A DNA stretch of 64,000 bases from Aurelia coerulea (GCA_039566865.1 CM076951.1:18299484-18363483), one strand, 5' to 3'; shown: positions 1 through 11,343, counted from the first letter of the stretch. Numbers and translations: made by a program. Notes: a model not told the origin generated them from the sequence alone.

Positions 1-865
1 CAGATTTGGAAGCTTTCTTCTTCTTTGAGCGTTTTGGCTGTGTTTCCTCTGTATCTTGACTTGCTGCAAGATCATTTTGTGCAGTTGGGGTATTGATGTC
101 AGTTTCATCAGCTGGTTTGTCAGTAACCAGTGCAGTTGCCTCTTCAAATTCAGCAGGGGGATGTCGTTGCCCGCTCTCCCGAACTTCACCAAGTTGCACT
201 AAGCTTCTTGTGCCGAGCACTTCATCGAAAATATCGTAGTACTTGGGCAAGTTTTTTCCAGAGCCGCTCTTTTTGTTTTTGTCCTTGGCATCTTTGTACC
301 TGTCCCTTAAATTCCTTAGTTTTTTCTTTACTTGATCGAGAGTTCTTTTCTTGCCTTTCTTGTTCACTGCTTCTAGAATGCGTTTCCAGGCCACAGGATT
401 CTTGTGACTTTCTAAATCAACGAAGCTTTCCCTCCAAGAGAAGACGAGTGCATCTGTTTCTGCTGTTGTCCACCTATTTTTACCTTTTTCCGGATCCTCA
501 TCTCTTTCTTGTGTTCCTTCTGATCTTGAGCGCAAACTTTCTTGTGTAGCAACATTCGGTTGTATGCTGTCACTTTGATACTGGCTTTCGAAGAAGGAGG
601 GCTGGAAAACATGTCTTTGGACGTTTGGAACAAAACCTTGAAAATTGTTTAGGCCTTGAGCCATGGGAAAACCGCGTGGTTGAAAATATGGTATAGGCGT
701 GCTTGTTCTTCTGTGCGGCTGTATTGGAGGTTCTGAAAACAAGGATGGTGAGTTTTGGTATGACGAGTACAGATCTGGATCTTGTGAGTCTTCATAATCG
801 TATTCATTGCGATTTTCCTGGTTGTCTGAGAATTCTTTGTTTACAAAATGTCGGAAGCCTGCCAT
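1..865 (-). CDS. Myb/SANT-like (trihelix-type) DNA-binding protein, 3'-open at window edge
   Basis: Reads on the minus strand from ATG at 865 with no stop to base 1, so at least 288 residues and incomplete at its C-terminus. Residues about 1-125 are low-complexity, acidic and Pro/Gln/Ser-rich. Residues about 130-215 form a Myb/SANT-like helix-rich domain: a start around NRWTTAETDAL, a central conserved Trp (NPVAWKRIL) and the basic third-helix signature KKKLRNLRDRYKD. A Lys-rich stretch near residue 280 (KRSKKKK) could be a nuclear localisation signal. Such domains occur in host regulators and in the accessory DNA-binding protein of PIF/Harbinger transposons. No partner transposase is visible here, so either origin is possible. 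Domain call is from sequence; DNA-binding role is family knowledge. Confidence 0.7.
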   Translation of the reverse strand, partial: MAGFRHFVNKEFSDNQENRNEYDYEDSQDPDLYSSYQNSPSLFSEPPIQPHRRTSTPIPYFQPRGFPMAQGLNNFQGFVPNVQRHVFQPSFFESQYQSDSIQPNVATQESLRSRSEGTQERDEDPEKGKNRWTTAETDALVFSWRESFVDLESHKNPVAWKRILEAVNKKGKKRTLDQVKKKLRNLRDRYKDAKDKNKKSGSGKNLPKYYDIFDEVLGTRSLVQLGEVRESGQRHPPAEFEEATALVTDKPADETDINTPTAQNDLAASQDTEETQPKRSKKKKASKS

Positions 866-1043
866 TTTGATACCCTGACTACCCCTGGTGCCTGGGTGAT
901 TGCTTCGTTTTCAAAGGACTGCTTTACTGAAAGATCACCTATCATCAAAAGATTACAGTAATTGGTTGCTGCTGCGACATGCAAAAGGAAACATGAGCCG
1001 GAAGAGAAAGAATTTAACACCAGTTGGCACATCTCCCACTGCC

Positions 1044-1775
1044 TTATGCATTTTTAAGCTCTCGTGTAGATGGGGCCATAGTATTATAGGCATACATAGA
1101 TGCATGGGAATGTTTCAAGCATTTTGGTAAATCATTAATGTAGACCAAAAAGAGGAGGGGCCCAAGACAGGATCCCTGAGGAACTCCGCAAATTGTAGGC
1201 TCGGTACTAGATATTTGTCCGTTAACCCTACAACATTGCCTCCTGTCGGCAAGGTAGGAATGAAACCATTTAAATTCCTTCCCTTTAACACCATAGAATT
1301 TGAGTTTACTCAATAGAATCTTGTGATCTACTGTGTTGAAGGCTTTCTTGAGATCAATATAGACAGCTGCCGTATATAAACCCTTATCGATATTAAGGTA
1401 CCAACCATTCGTGCACCTGAGCAGACTTGTAAGGGTTGAATAGAGTGATTGAAAACTTGACTGATCCGAAAATATTAGTTTGTTGTCGTTGAAATAGGAA
1501 TACAACTGGTTGAAGACTAATTTTTCAAACAGACGCGAAACGATGGGGAGTACTGAAATCGGTCTATAATTAGACTTATTATCAGTGGACCCTTGTTTGA
1601 AGATAGGCGCAACTCGTGCAGTCTTCCATTTGTCATGAAAGCGTCCAACAGACAGGGACCAGTTGAACAGCAGTACAAGGGAGGGCGCCAAAATTTCAAT
1701 GCCAGTTTTTAAGAAAAAGCTGGAGATCATATCAGTACCAAACCCATTGGATGTTTTGATTTTCAAAAAGCTTTG
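1044..1775 (-). pseudogene. LINE (CR1/Jockey-like) reverse transcriptase fragment, inactive
   Basis: Minus-strand fragment of about 240 residues covering RT fingers and palm: FKQGSTDNKSNYRPISVLP, AAVYIDLKKAFNTVDH, CGVPQGSCLGPLLFLVYIND. The catalytic box that should read (Y/F)ADD is YAYN here, so both metal-binding aspartates of that motif are replaced and the enzyme cannot be active. The endonuclease and the C-terminal part of the RT are missing. The fragment abuts the Myb-like gene on one side and an oppositely oriented coding fragment at 1773 on the other. Family-level call is firm; clade is approximate. Confidence 0.85.
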
Positions 1776-2087
1776 AAAACTTTCGCCTTGTCGAGGGGGG
1801 AGAACGTAAACAAAGATGAAACAATTTTATCACCAAAATTTACTCCTTACATGCATGCCTTTTTGCATCATGTCCATGAATTTTTGAGACTACATAGAAA
1901 CATTAATCTGTTTAACCAACAAGGCCTTGAGAAACTCAACCATAACTCAACAAAGTCCTTCTTCAGTGCAACGTATCAAAGAGGTATTGAAGCATTTACT
2001 CAGTTGCACCAGAAAAAAAATGGTATTGAATATTTCAAGGACCTAATTATTATGAAAACATGGGTGTTAACAAGTTTTAAAGCATAA
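1773..2087 (+). pseudogene. Unrecognised coding fragment (multicopy invertebrate exon type)
   Basis: Open frame of 104 codons with sensible composition, including TPYMHAFLHHVHEFLRLH and QGLEKLNHNSTKSFF. The pattern 'TPY-hydrophobic-HHV..F...(hydrophobic)...QG.EK.N' resembles the C-terminal part of a repetitive family of uncharacterised cnidarian and sponge proteins, but I cannot name it. The frame starts exactly where the LINE fragment stops, so it is probably a truncated exon or a TE-borne fragment. Function unknown. Confidence 0.4.
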
Positions 2088-2873
2088 CATTTTCTACAAT
2101 ACGATGATCAATGCTCAGCTGTCATGGGTTAGATCAATAAATCATACAAATGCTTTAATAAAATCATTAGGTATTGCAGTGTGTGAGTTTTTAAGTTTCC
2201 ATATTCCAGATTCATATTGATGCTGTATTCCTTCTTTACAAACAAAGTTGAAAACAAAATGGCTGCGTTGCATAATCCAGCATTGCATTACAATTCATCC
2301 AACCCTTTTGTATTCATGGGTGGGCTTAATTTGATTCAAATGGAATGGAATTGTCCCCTTGACAACATAAGAAAAATCACCCTCTTCATTCTCTGTTCTA
2401 TGCTCCCAGCAGTCTCCCAGCACTCCATTTAAAAAGTCATTATCTGCAATAGAGTGAATTTCTTTACCCTGCTCTTAGTGTGGTTGACATTTATGGAGTC
2501 ACATCGTGGACAAAAGTCATAGCCCTCAAATGGGGTCGTAAATCGTAAAGCAGTTCGTAATCCATAGATTGTGTGGAAGCGAAAATGAGGCCGACAGACA
2601 GAGATGATGTCATTGCTCCTGGATCGTGTCATTAAAATATGACCCGCTTCGAAAGCTTCCAGCCCATCTGCATGCTTCCACTTTTGTCCACTTTGTAACG
2701 TTGATCTCTTAATTGTCAGACCGGGTCGTGAATCACTCTCAGCAAACAATCATTCCCTATCAGTCTTTATTCCGTGATCGCATCGTGTTTTTGATTGTCA
2801 CCTTTTTTTTCGAAAAAAAGAGCAAACCCCCGGAAAAAGAGGACATCGCATAGTGAAGCACTTTCTCACTCAC
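2088..2873. other. No gene recognised
   Basis: AT-rich sequence with only short open frames. A minus-strand frame at 2429-2749 has a CPRC motif and many His/Arg residues but no recognisable domain; I treat it as chance. A run of T then A around 2801-2822 forms a small inverted repeat (TTTTTTTTCGAAAAAAA). Confidence 0.4.
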
Positions 2874-3977
2874 ATGGACAAGGGAAAATGGCAGATAAAG
2901 ACATCGGAATCGCAAACAAAAGTTGCATCTATATTGAGATCTTCGCTGCAGCAAATCGAGACAACGATTAGTGGTGAAAATGCAGAAGCGTCCAGAAGTG
3001 ATTCATCCTCTTCAGGCTGTGTTGTATGTATCCGTAAATCCAACGTAAGAAAAGGGCCAAGGTCTTTCACAGGTTATCTACATATTTTTAGGCCCTAGGT
3101 TCTCATATCGCATCATTGCCGTTTCTTTATTCTTTTCTTATTTAATTACTCTGTGACTATTAATTGTTTATTTACACAACTTTACAACTTCTACCTAGCC
3201 GCTGATGATAGAAGACCAACGACAACACCAAAGAACAACCGAAGTAATAATCCAATACCTCCTAGCTGCCGAGCACTAGGAGTACAAACAGCCCATGAAC
3301 TGCTAGCAGAAGAGACGGAGCTGATGGAGTGTGAAGCTCCTACAACCACAGCATGTAATAATAATGACGAAAGAAACACGAACAGCCAACAACAACCGAG
3401 TACGTCACCAACCGCCACAATATCGGATGAGGAGGGGGAGGATAACACGATTAGGCCCGACCAGGTGCCCCCCAGAAATCCTAGACGGAGTGAGACCCCA
3501 GTGGTGCCAGGGGCCCCTCCAAACCATGTTTACGAGGACCTCTGCGGCTACTGGCGGTCTCACTCCTACTACCATTCAAGGGTGAGGATTTTTGAGGGGT
3601 TTGCTGCTGATGGTCCCTTCCCCTCCATCACCAGCCTACAGTTTAGAGAGGACCCCCACTCCAACCTGACAAGAAAATACACGGATGAACTTGCCGAAGC
3701 GACAAATGCTTTCAAAGAAAAAATCTGTACAATACATGCCAGGAATTTTCAACACCTGGCAACAAATGAACTTATCAAAATAAATACGCTGGTCGCAGAG
3801 GCCAGTGAAATATACGATGAGAAAATGGTACAAGATACCCTAAAGAAAGCCAGGGCACATGCCTTCAACAAAGCGAGAGAAATCAAGCGGAACAAGAACC
3901 GCAATAACAATAAGACGCACAAGCGTACAAGAAGCCCCTCAAGGGGAAGATCCCGAGAAAGGAAACAAAGAAAATAA
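2874..3977 (+). CDS. Putative upstream ORF of a Penelope-like element, two exons, unrecognised
   Basis: A frame from ATG 2874 ends at a plausible donor (ATCC|GTAAAT near 3032) and can continue in phase after an acceptor (ctacctag at 3198) into an open frame to TAA 3977. Exon 2 gives about 260 residues: a Thr/Asn/Pro/Glu-rich disordered half (AADDRRPTTTPKNN onwards), then a helix-rich domain of about 120 residues (VYEDLCGYWRSHSYYHSRV to EKMVQDTLKKARAHAFNKA), and a strongly basic Arg/Ser tail. It lies 150 bp upstream of, and in the same orientation as, a Penelope-like reverse transcriptase N-terminus, which also follows a splice acceptor. I infer it is the element's first ORF or a gag-like nucleic-acid-binding protein. 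Splicing is predicted, not shown. Confidence 0.5.
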
Positions 3978-4127
3978 CAATACAAACAATAATATCTTTT
4001 TCAAGAAACAACATTTTTTTACTTAATTTTAACTTTTTACTTTAACTTGTATATATTTTTCTGTGCATGTTGCAAACTTCTTGTTACCCAATTTGCATCC
4101 TTTCTTCATTTTTTTCTCTCCATATAG

Positions 4128-4867
4128 TGGCACCTGACAAAGCGCCTAACATTCCGACCCTGCGTAAAATTTTAGGACAAAACAGAAAACTGAGAAGAGA
4201 TAACAAGAAACATAAGAATGCAATAAAGAAATATCTGCACAAACAAATTGCCACAACTATGGCAATTGACAATATTTACAATATGGGGAATTTCCCTCTT
4301 AGCCAATCTGAAAAAAGTGTTTTAAATAAAGGGCTCAGTTTTGTGAGTTCTCCAGATATGGTTCCGAAAAATGAGGTATTCAAGGCATTCCTGAAATTTA
4401 AAAGGCGCATGCTTCTACACTATCATTTTTTCATAAGACCCGCTAATAATGATACTAAAACGATACCAAGAATTTTTAAATCCAGCTCAAATTGGGAGCC
4501 ACCGTCTTACAAACAAAAAACTTTACAAACTTTTTTCAGGAATGTGAGCAAGGATTTATTGCAGCTTTATGAACAACCCAAACAAAACAACAATAACCTC
4601 AGCCCTGCTGAGTTGTCAGCCCTACTAAATCTGGAAAGGAGGAAAGAAATGATCATCAAGCCTGCTGACAAAGGGGGCAAGATTGTCCTTTGGCCCAGGC
4701 AATCATACATTGAAGAAGCTAATATACAACTTGGAGATGAGGGTTACTATAAGGAACAAACTGAAGACAAAACACCTACTCTCTCAATGGAGATAGAAAC
4801 ATTCATATCACATCTCCTGTCCAAAGGGTGCATTGATGAGGATCTTTACTCATTTCTTGCATCTTAG
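4128..4867 (+). pseudogene. Penelope-like element reverse transcriptase, N-terminal part only
   Basis: Coding starts after a pyrimidine-rich acceptor (tttttctctccatatag, ending 4127). The protein shows the N-terminal Penelope-like signature: IYNMGNFPLSQSEKSVLNKG, then FKAFLKFKRRMLLHYHF, FKSSSNWEPPSYKQKTLQ, and the conserved ERRKEMIIKPADKGGKIVLW block that precedes the RT core. The frame ends with TAG at 4865-4867 right after the LLSKGCIDEDLYSFL segment. RT motifs 1-7 and any GIY-YIG endonuclease are absent, so the copy is 3'-truncated. Introns inside an element are a known peculiarity of some Penelope-like elements. Confidence 0.8.
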
Positions 4868-4984
4868 CAAAAAATATCAAAATTAACTAGAACATGTTTC
4901 GAGTGCGTGTGCCAAAGGTTAACTTTTATTTAGTTTGTATCTAGTGTAACATCATGCATCACGCATACAAGAAGTTTGTTTTTG

Positions 4985-5760
4985 TTATCTTTGGGAACCT
5001 TCGGTAAAAAATTTAGAATGTGTGGTCATTTCTTGAAAATGACATGTGGTCATCTTTGTTTCAGCTATTTCCAAAATATCAACGTAGTCGCCCACCATCC
5101 CCGCAAAATTTTTAAATTTATTTCCAACGGAGTTAATATTGATGTAGCTAATCATGGCGTTTCTTGGGTATGGGAGAGCTTTCAGTTCATCGAAACAGTT
5201 AGCCTCATTTTCAATCTCGGAAGGTAAAGTTGAAGTACTACCAAACCTCAATAGGGCATCCTTATCGTGGGTATTTTCATGACAAGCAGTACCTTCACTA
5301 TCATACATATCACTTGTGAAATTTGTCGCAAAGTTTTGAAGTATCAAAAATCTTTTAAAAATTTGATAAAATTATTTGCTAGGTAAGAGTTTCCTTTTTC
5401 AATCAAATGCAGTTTCTTACGGCTGAGACAGGACACATCTAAGCTTGAGTTATCAATCACTGAAAGATTTTGAACCTTCGCAATCTTCTTGATTCTTGTG
5501 TTTAATTCATATACGCTCACCTTCTTATCCACGGCTTGTTTATCCTTTTTCATAACTGCAGTTTAGAGGATGATCACACTTTCTGGGGAATCTCGTTTCA
5601 CATCCTCAATCATGGTGTTGACATTTTGTTCTGTGTCAATTTGATCTTGGCTTCTTAGATCGTTCGTCCCAGCATGAATGATTATGCAATCTGGCTTCTT
5701 CCTAGTAACTGGTTTAAGATAATCAACGATGTCTCTCGATGCCTTTGTTCCTCATTAGAA
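4985..5760 (-). pseudogene. LINE fragment: SGNH esterase-like ORF followed by start of APE endonuclease
   Basis: Minus strand, read from 5760 down. First an SGNH hydrolase-like segment with the block IIIHAGTNDL (about 5685-5655), then a frame break, then the C-terminal SGNH part with a Leu-His-Leu motif before IEKGNSYLANNFIKFL (5344-5470), then the N-terminus of an APE-type endonuclease (SYININSVGNKFKNFAGMVG followed by AETKM). It stops inside the endonuclease at about 4985; RT is missing. Esterase-type first domains are typical of some CR1/L2 LINEs. Loss of the 3' rather than 5' part is atypical for LINEs and suggests deletion or overwriting by the neighbouring Penelope copy. Confidence 0.75.
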
Positions 5761-5836
5761 AAATATGTGTACTATATCCTAGAATGGACTGCCAAGAGTT
5801 CCTCCTGGTAACAGAACTGAGAATAATCGGAATCTA

Positions 5837-6220
5837 TTAAGCTAGAAACCCACGTGAAGTTAAGAACTCCCGCATAGGGGCCGTGATGGCCTTATGACAG
5901 GTATGATGGAATATTGTCAATACATTGTTCCTGGCTGCAAATATCAGATGTCCATGGTTCGAGCGATGGGTCGGAGGGCTTTTTTTGCAGAATATAGCTG
6001 CAGTGTAGCGTGCTCTTGCAATTCGAATGGTTTGAACACTGCCGAAGCCCTCATCGAACAGCTCTTTCACTGCTGTTCTAAATTCTTGGTCTGCAATTGA
6101 CCTCAGTCGGCGTGGTGCACTCTGTTTGAAGGCCCTATAATTCAGGCATGGGCCGGGGAACAGGAGGCAAGCCAGCTTCAATTCTGCGATAGTTGGCTGC
6201 AACTTGTGCTCTTCCATCAT
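5837..6220 (-). CDS. Unrecognised protein, one of two diverged copies in the window
   Basis: Frame from ATG at 6220: MMEEHKLQPTIAELKLACL, then NYRAFKQSAPRRLRSIAD, FRTAVKELFDEGFGSVQTIR and a Cys/Lys-rich part. A second copy lies at 53503-53751 with the same frame and many synonymous or conservative changes, which argues that the frame was translated after the two copies separated. The domain DEGFGSVQTIRI..ARY is not recognised. The second copy sits just upstream of a Gypsy-integrase-like exon, so this may be the first exon of an integrase-derived gene family. Downstream, about 5879-5936, the two loci still match outside the ORF. Confidence 0.45.
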   Translation of the reverse strand: MMEEHKLQPTIAELKLACLLFPGPCLNYRAFKQSAPRRLRSIADQEFRTAVKELFDEGFGSVQTIRIARARYTAAIFCKKSPPTHRSNHGHLIFAARNNVLTIFHHTCHKAITAPMREFLTSRGFLA

Positions 6221-6327
6221 AGGACTGACAAGTGAGCCGATAAACTGGAAGGAGAAATGGATATGTTCAGTTTACGTAATATTGCGAGACACCGAATGTT
6301 AACGATTTACAGAGAACGTCAATATTG
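5879..6327 (-). repeat. Dispersed repeat, copy 1 (copy 2 at 50775-53858, interrupted)
   Basis: About 450 bp match 50775-50845 plus 53475-53858 once the foldback element there is removed. Shared landmarks include GGTATGATGGAAT, GCGATGGGTC, GGCATGGGCCGGGGAACAGG and the terminal GAGAACGTCAATATT, after which both copies diverge abruptly. The sharp ends suggest a transposed or duplicated unit. Confidence 0.75.
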
Positions 6328-6559
6328 TGCTAATGGAAACCGCTCTTCGAAAGTGGGCAAATCTTCTTTCGCCCCATTTCAAGCCTTCTGAGCTTCCACA
6401 GTTTGCACTTGAGGTGGATGAAAGAAAAGATTACACACTGAAAATGGGGCAAGATTTGATTTGCCCTTGCTTCAACAGAACACAGGGATCCAATGCAATG
6501 CTTTAATGTGCGATGAATTTCAGCAACAACAGGCCTAAACATCAAATTGACCAAATGAA

Positions 6560-8645
6560 CAGCCTTCACAGTAGAAAGCCTTCAAGCTTGCGATCCAGCC
6601 AAGATATCTTTTGCAGAGAGACTTGAAATAAAACAACTCGGCCCTGAAAGACCAGATATTGTATCAAATTCAAATAGGAGATTTACGTCCCACTGGTATT
6701 CAAAGCACGACTGGATCACTGGCTGCAGCAAGACCAACAAAGTGTACTGCTTTCCCTGTCTTCTCTTTGGGGGAGAGAAGAGACAAAAAACGTGGACAAT
6801 GATTGGCGTAAGTGATTGGAAGCACTGGTCAGAAAAGGTGAAAAAGCACGAAAAATGCGTTGTTCACGTGGAAAATTGCTCGAAGCTTGCTTTGTTGGGT
6901 AAGACTAACATAGAACAACATTTAAGTGAAGCATACCGTGCATCACTTGTAAAGTACAATGAAGATGTGGAAAAGAATCGCTATATCCTGTCCAGAATTA
7001 TTGACTGTATAACATTTTGTGGAGCATTTGAGTTAGCATTGAGAGGCCATGATGAAAGCAGCAGTTCTGATAACTCAGGAGTATTTCTTGGCTTGGTAAA
7101 CTTTACTGCTGCTTTGGATTCTGTGTTGTCTAAAAATTTGAGCTCTGCCACTATTTTTAAAGGAACATCCAAAACAATTCAAAATGAACTTCTCATGTCA
7201 TGTATGATGTTACCACTGGCAAAATAAAGGATGAGGTTAAGGATGCCATGTTCTTGTCTGTTATCTCAGATGACACAACTGACATTTCAAATCAGTCCCA
7301 AAATGTGGTTGTGTTCAGGTATGTTCTTAAAGGCAGCGTATTTGAAAGATTTTGGTCATTTTGCAGCATTGCTGAAGCAAATGCTCAGAACTTATCAGAA
7401 AATATTATTTCTTGTTTGGAGCATGTTCTTCCAAACAATGATGATGATCATAAACTTGTTGCACAGTGTTATGATGGTGCTTCTGTGATGAGGGGAGATC
7501 AAAGAGGTGTGAAGACTATTGTGCAAAAACAAATACCAAAATGCATATGATGTACATTGTTATGCCCATCAGTTGAATCTTGTACTGCAGCAGGCAGTCA
7601 GCAGGATTGCTAAAGTCAAGCTTTTTTTGCCAATCTTAATGGATTCTCCTCCTTTTTCTCCCGCTCCCCTGAGAGAACAGCATATCTAGATAAAAGTGTT
7701 TCCAGAAGAGTCCCTAGGTCTTCTCAGACAAGGTGGAACTTTGGAAGCAGATTGGTAAATACAATTTTTACATGCAAGGCAGCATTCACAGAGTGCCTTG
7801 AAGATATAATTGAAACTTGGAGTGGAGATCAGACAACAATAAGGGAAGCTAATGGACTCCTGAATTTCTTGAAAGATAGAGAGTTTCTAATTATGCTGGA
7901 ATTTTTCCAAAGAATAATGTCCCATGTCGATATCTTGTATGCTCAGTTACAGAAGAGACAAGTTGATCCAATTTTTATTCAGAGAAGTATGAGTGCTTTT
8001 GTGACTGCCATTAACAGTGAGAGAGGGAGAATCCATCAGCTTATAATCTCAAACCACTGATTCAAATGACAGTGATAAAAGAAGAAGAAGCGAAAGCTCA
8101 GACACAGAAAAGGCATGTTTTCTGCAAGAAGTTTGTGACGTCATCATCTCTCACTGCTCTTTCAGGTTTGAGTTTTCTGGGCACCTTATTGCATCACAAT
8201 TGTTTCACAGTGAGTTGTTTTTAACATATCACAAAGAGTTCCCAGCTGAAATTTGACTACAACTGTTGATGCATACCCGATGCTGGACAAATTGAAGCTA
8301 CAATCAGAGATAACAGTTATTTATGGGAGACAAGATTTTTACCATTGCAGCGGAGCTGTGCCACTCCTACAGCTCTTTTATGATAATAATCTTACTGGCA
8401 CATTCACTGAAACTGCTAGACTGCTCAATATTTTAATAACAATACCAATGACCTCTTGTGAAGCAGAGCGTTGCTCTTCTACCCTAAAGAGGGTGAAAAC
8501 ATTTTTACGAAATGCAATGACTGAGGACAGGCTAAATGCTTTAGGAATGTTATCAATGGAGAAGAAGTTGATCAGAGAGATGCCTGACTTCAATAAATTA
8601 GTAATTGATAAATTTGCTGAGACTCTTATTGTTAGATTTGTTTAG
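6560..8645 (+). pseudogene. hAT-superfamily transposase, broken by frameshifts
   Basis: Four collinear pieces. 6560-7227: TTF-type/ZMYM-like N-terminus with RFTSHWYSKHDWITGC and the zinc-ligand-like KVYCFPCLLFGG, then HEKCVVHVENC. 7200-7550: start of the catalytic domain with FLSVISDDTTDISNQSQ (first catalytic Asp region) and AQCYDGASVMRGDQRGVK. 7752-8060: helical insertion part. 8253-8645: C-terminal dimerisation domain, LNILITIPMTSCEAERCSS followed by a TEDRLNAL helix. Frame changes near 7200 and 7550-7750 plus internal stops make it non-functional. Cut-and-paste DNA transposase of the ZMYM1-like hAT branch by family knowledge. Terminal repeats were not securely found. Confidence 0.88.
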
Positions 8646-9883
8646 AAAAGAAAAAACGTTTCTTTTGTTGCATAAAGTTTGCTTAAGATTCAGAACAAGT
8701 TACTCCAAAACTAGTTACAAAGAGTTTCCATTTCTATAGGATTTCCATACAGCATCTTTTTGAAAAAGCTGAATATTCTTTCATACTATACTAAGAGTTA
8801 GAAGCTAGCCAGGTGCTTAAGGCTTCCCCTGTGTACTTTTCTTAACAATCAAAATTTGCATTATCCATGTAGGCCAACAGCCTTTTGCTTGCCCCACCAT
8901 AAAATTTCAGCACCAGCCGCAACTGCAATTCAGTTCATTTTTTAACATTTTGTTGGCAGTGGAAAGGGATTTATTTTCCTTTTCCAATAGTTTGATTTGA
9001 TCTTCAAGTTCACATACACGTGTAACAAGTGACACCTCGTTGTCGCTTTTGTGACGACGACTTTATTTTGCAGGCCAGCAGGTCAAGTAATCTGCGGGTC
9101 AAACACGAAAGCAAACATGCGGGTCACCATCAGGGCCAAGGGCCCAATACAAAGATGTATGTGTTGTGTTTGGTATTTTAGGCCGTGAAATGGTCAAAGG
9201 CCAATCCCTTGGACGATTTTGATCTCTGCTTGGACCATCACAATATTTTTCAAATGCTTTCACAAGCTTTTGTTTCAATATCTTTCAACCATGGGATCCT
9301 TATTCGTTCGTGGCATTGAAATGCTTTGTGCCAAAGCCAAAGAATGTCTTGCTGTTCAAATCGTGAACAAAGCCAATCTAAAAATGCAGTGGGCGTATAG
9401 ATTGATTATATGAGTCTCAGTTTTCCGCACTGAATTGGATGATGAAGTGAAAGTATAAACATCAGATTGAAAATATTGAACAAAGACAAAGAATCTATGT
9501 TGAATGATTGCGAATCGAGACTGATGCGTTAATTTCAATGGTTGAGTTGCTGGAACATTTTAGATGGATTTGGAAATTCTCTTGATATTGTTTGATAAAA
9601 TTGGTTGATAAATTTGGTTGATAACGTTGCGAGGATACATGAACTATAACTATTATTCAACACATTTGATTGTTCATTGCTCAGTTCTAAACCATGTGCC
9701 TCATTCTTAATCTTGATTCGGTGGCTCCCAAAATCAAATAACAAACTGAACATAATCTGAAACTGAAAGTAGGTAGGGAGACTAATTCAAACATAGTCAT
9801 TCGACTCTCCAATTTGTCCGAAAGTTTGATCGTTCGAGAGTTTTCGATTTCCTGCCTAAACACTCGGAGATAGAGATGCAGTC
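8646..9883. other. No gene recognised
   Basis: AT-rich. The motif CAGGGCCAAGGGCCC near 9138 resembles a hAT-type terminus, but no partner end was found. Tandem TTTGGTTGATAA copies lie at about 9600-9622. The end of the stretch may be a 5' leader of the ORF starting at 9884. Confidence 0.35.
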
Positions 9884-11343
9884 ATGACTCCGATGCAATC
9901 CTCATCGCGAGTGCAGATGATACAATTTGGCATGACCATTTCTGTCAATCAGATAACGATATTTGTTGTTACTGTTATTTCTGCAATTTCTGATGATATT
10001 GCTGGTATTCAAGCATCTCTTCAAAAATTAAACATAATTGAGCTTCTCCAAACAGTTATCGTGTACCATAATGGCATAAATGATAGGCTGATTGCTCTGG
10101 AATCAAAGCTTCAGTCACCTTCACGATCAAGTACACCAGTAGACCTTTCCATTCAGTTTCAAGATATAAAAACACACATGTCACAGTCTGCAAAACAAAT
10201 AGCGGATTCACTCAGAGAAGATTTCAAAGAAATATCTGCAAAAAATTGTGAAGTATCACTCCTCATGGAAGAAATTGACAGTAAAAGTAAGGAGATATCA
10301 GTGTTGAAAGACAATGTGAAAATGTCACAAAAGGCTGCAGGTAAACTTGATGCACTGGAAAAGAAAAATGAATTTCTTAGGAATGAACTCTCTAAAAGCA
10401 CAAACAATGTTGAACAGGTGCAGCAAAGTTACCACAAGCATCGGGCTGATGTGGAATCTTTCTCCTTAAGCAATAAGAATCTCGTGGAAGAGATTATCAT
10501 GCTTAAGAGTGAGAATGTAAGTGTCAAGAGGCTAAATGAAATGTTATCAAGTCACTCTGATTTTATCAAGGATCAAATTATCTGCAAGGATAAAGTCATC
10601 AACTCTCTAGTTGGTCATAACAAAGCTCCCACTCTATCAAATAATGTAGAAGCACAAGCTAAACAGAACGTTTGTAACACTAGAGACAATCAAGTTCTCA
10701 AAATGGGGGACAGCATAATTAAGTTCCTTTCACGAAATCCGGAAATCAAAGTCACCAAAGACACGTCCTACACATGGGAAGAGGCCATAGAGGCAGTGAG
10801 CGAACCAGCTTTGCTAATACCTAACAACATAGTGTTACATATAGGTACAAATGATATTCGGGATGGGAAGCCAATTGATCCATCTTGCAAGCGGCTAAGA
10901 AGACAACATAGTTGGTCTTTGAAAGGAATCAAGAGGCAAAAGTATCTATTAGCTCAGTAGTTCCCAGAGGGGATGATAAAAACCTTGATTTACAACGTCA
11001 AGAGTTAAACTTGAAATTCCTGAAATGGACCCATGAGGAAGAGAATGTGTGCTTAATTGATAATACTAATCTCTCACTGCGAGGTAAAATAAATGACACG
11101 TTGTATGCAGTTGACAAAGTGCACCTGAACACAGAAGGAGCCAAATTTTTCTCAAGCAACCTAAGTTTCAACCTAAAAGAGCAGCTTGGTTTGTCTAATA
11201 TGTACCTCAATAAAGAAAGCCAGGAGCCGAGGAAAGGATTCCAGAGAAGAGGAAGAAGAGGCTTTGCGCACCTAGAAAATCGAAAGGAGGTAAATAGCAA
11301 TGGCGACAAATATTTGTGCCGAATATCAAATGCACTCAACTGA
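9884..11343 (+). pseudogene. LINE ORF1-like protein: coiled coil plus SGNH hydrolase domain, one frameshift
   Basis: ATG at 9884 opens a 358-codon frame. Residues about 70-250 are heptad-rich coiled coil (LREDFKEISAKN, LDALEKKNEFLRNELS). From residue about 275 comes an SGNH esterase-like domain: VLKMGDSIIKF (block with catalytic Ser-type position) and NIVLHIGTNDIRDG. The frame is lost near 10912-10960 and continues one frame over to 11343 with the last SGNH block VDKVHLNTEGAKFF, which carries the expected Asp-x-x-His, and a basic Arg/Gly tail. The order coiled coil-SGNH matches the first ORF of esterase-bearing CR1/L2 LINEs. No endonuclease or RT follows, so either the rest was lost or the ORF was mobilised alone. 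Confidence 0.75.

Noticed and set aside
2429..2749. 106-codon minus-strand frame with a CPRC motif
   Set aside because: Isolated, no homologous pattern, no supporting neighbour.
9138..9160. CAGGGCCAAGGGCCC as the right end of the hAT element
   Set aside because: Orientation is that of a left end and no partner or 8-bp duplication was found.
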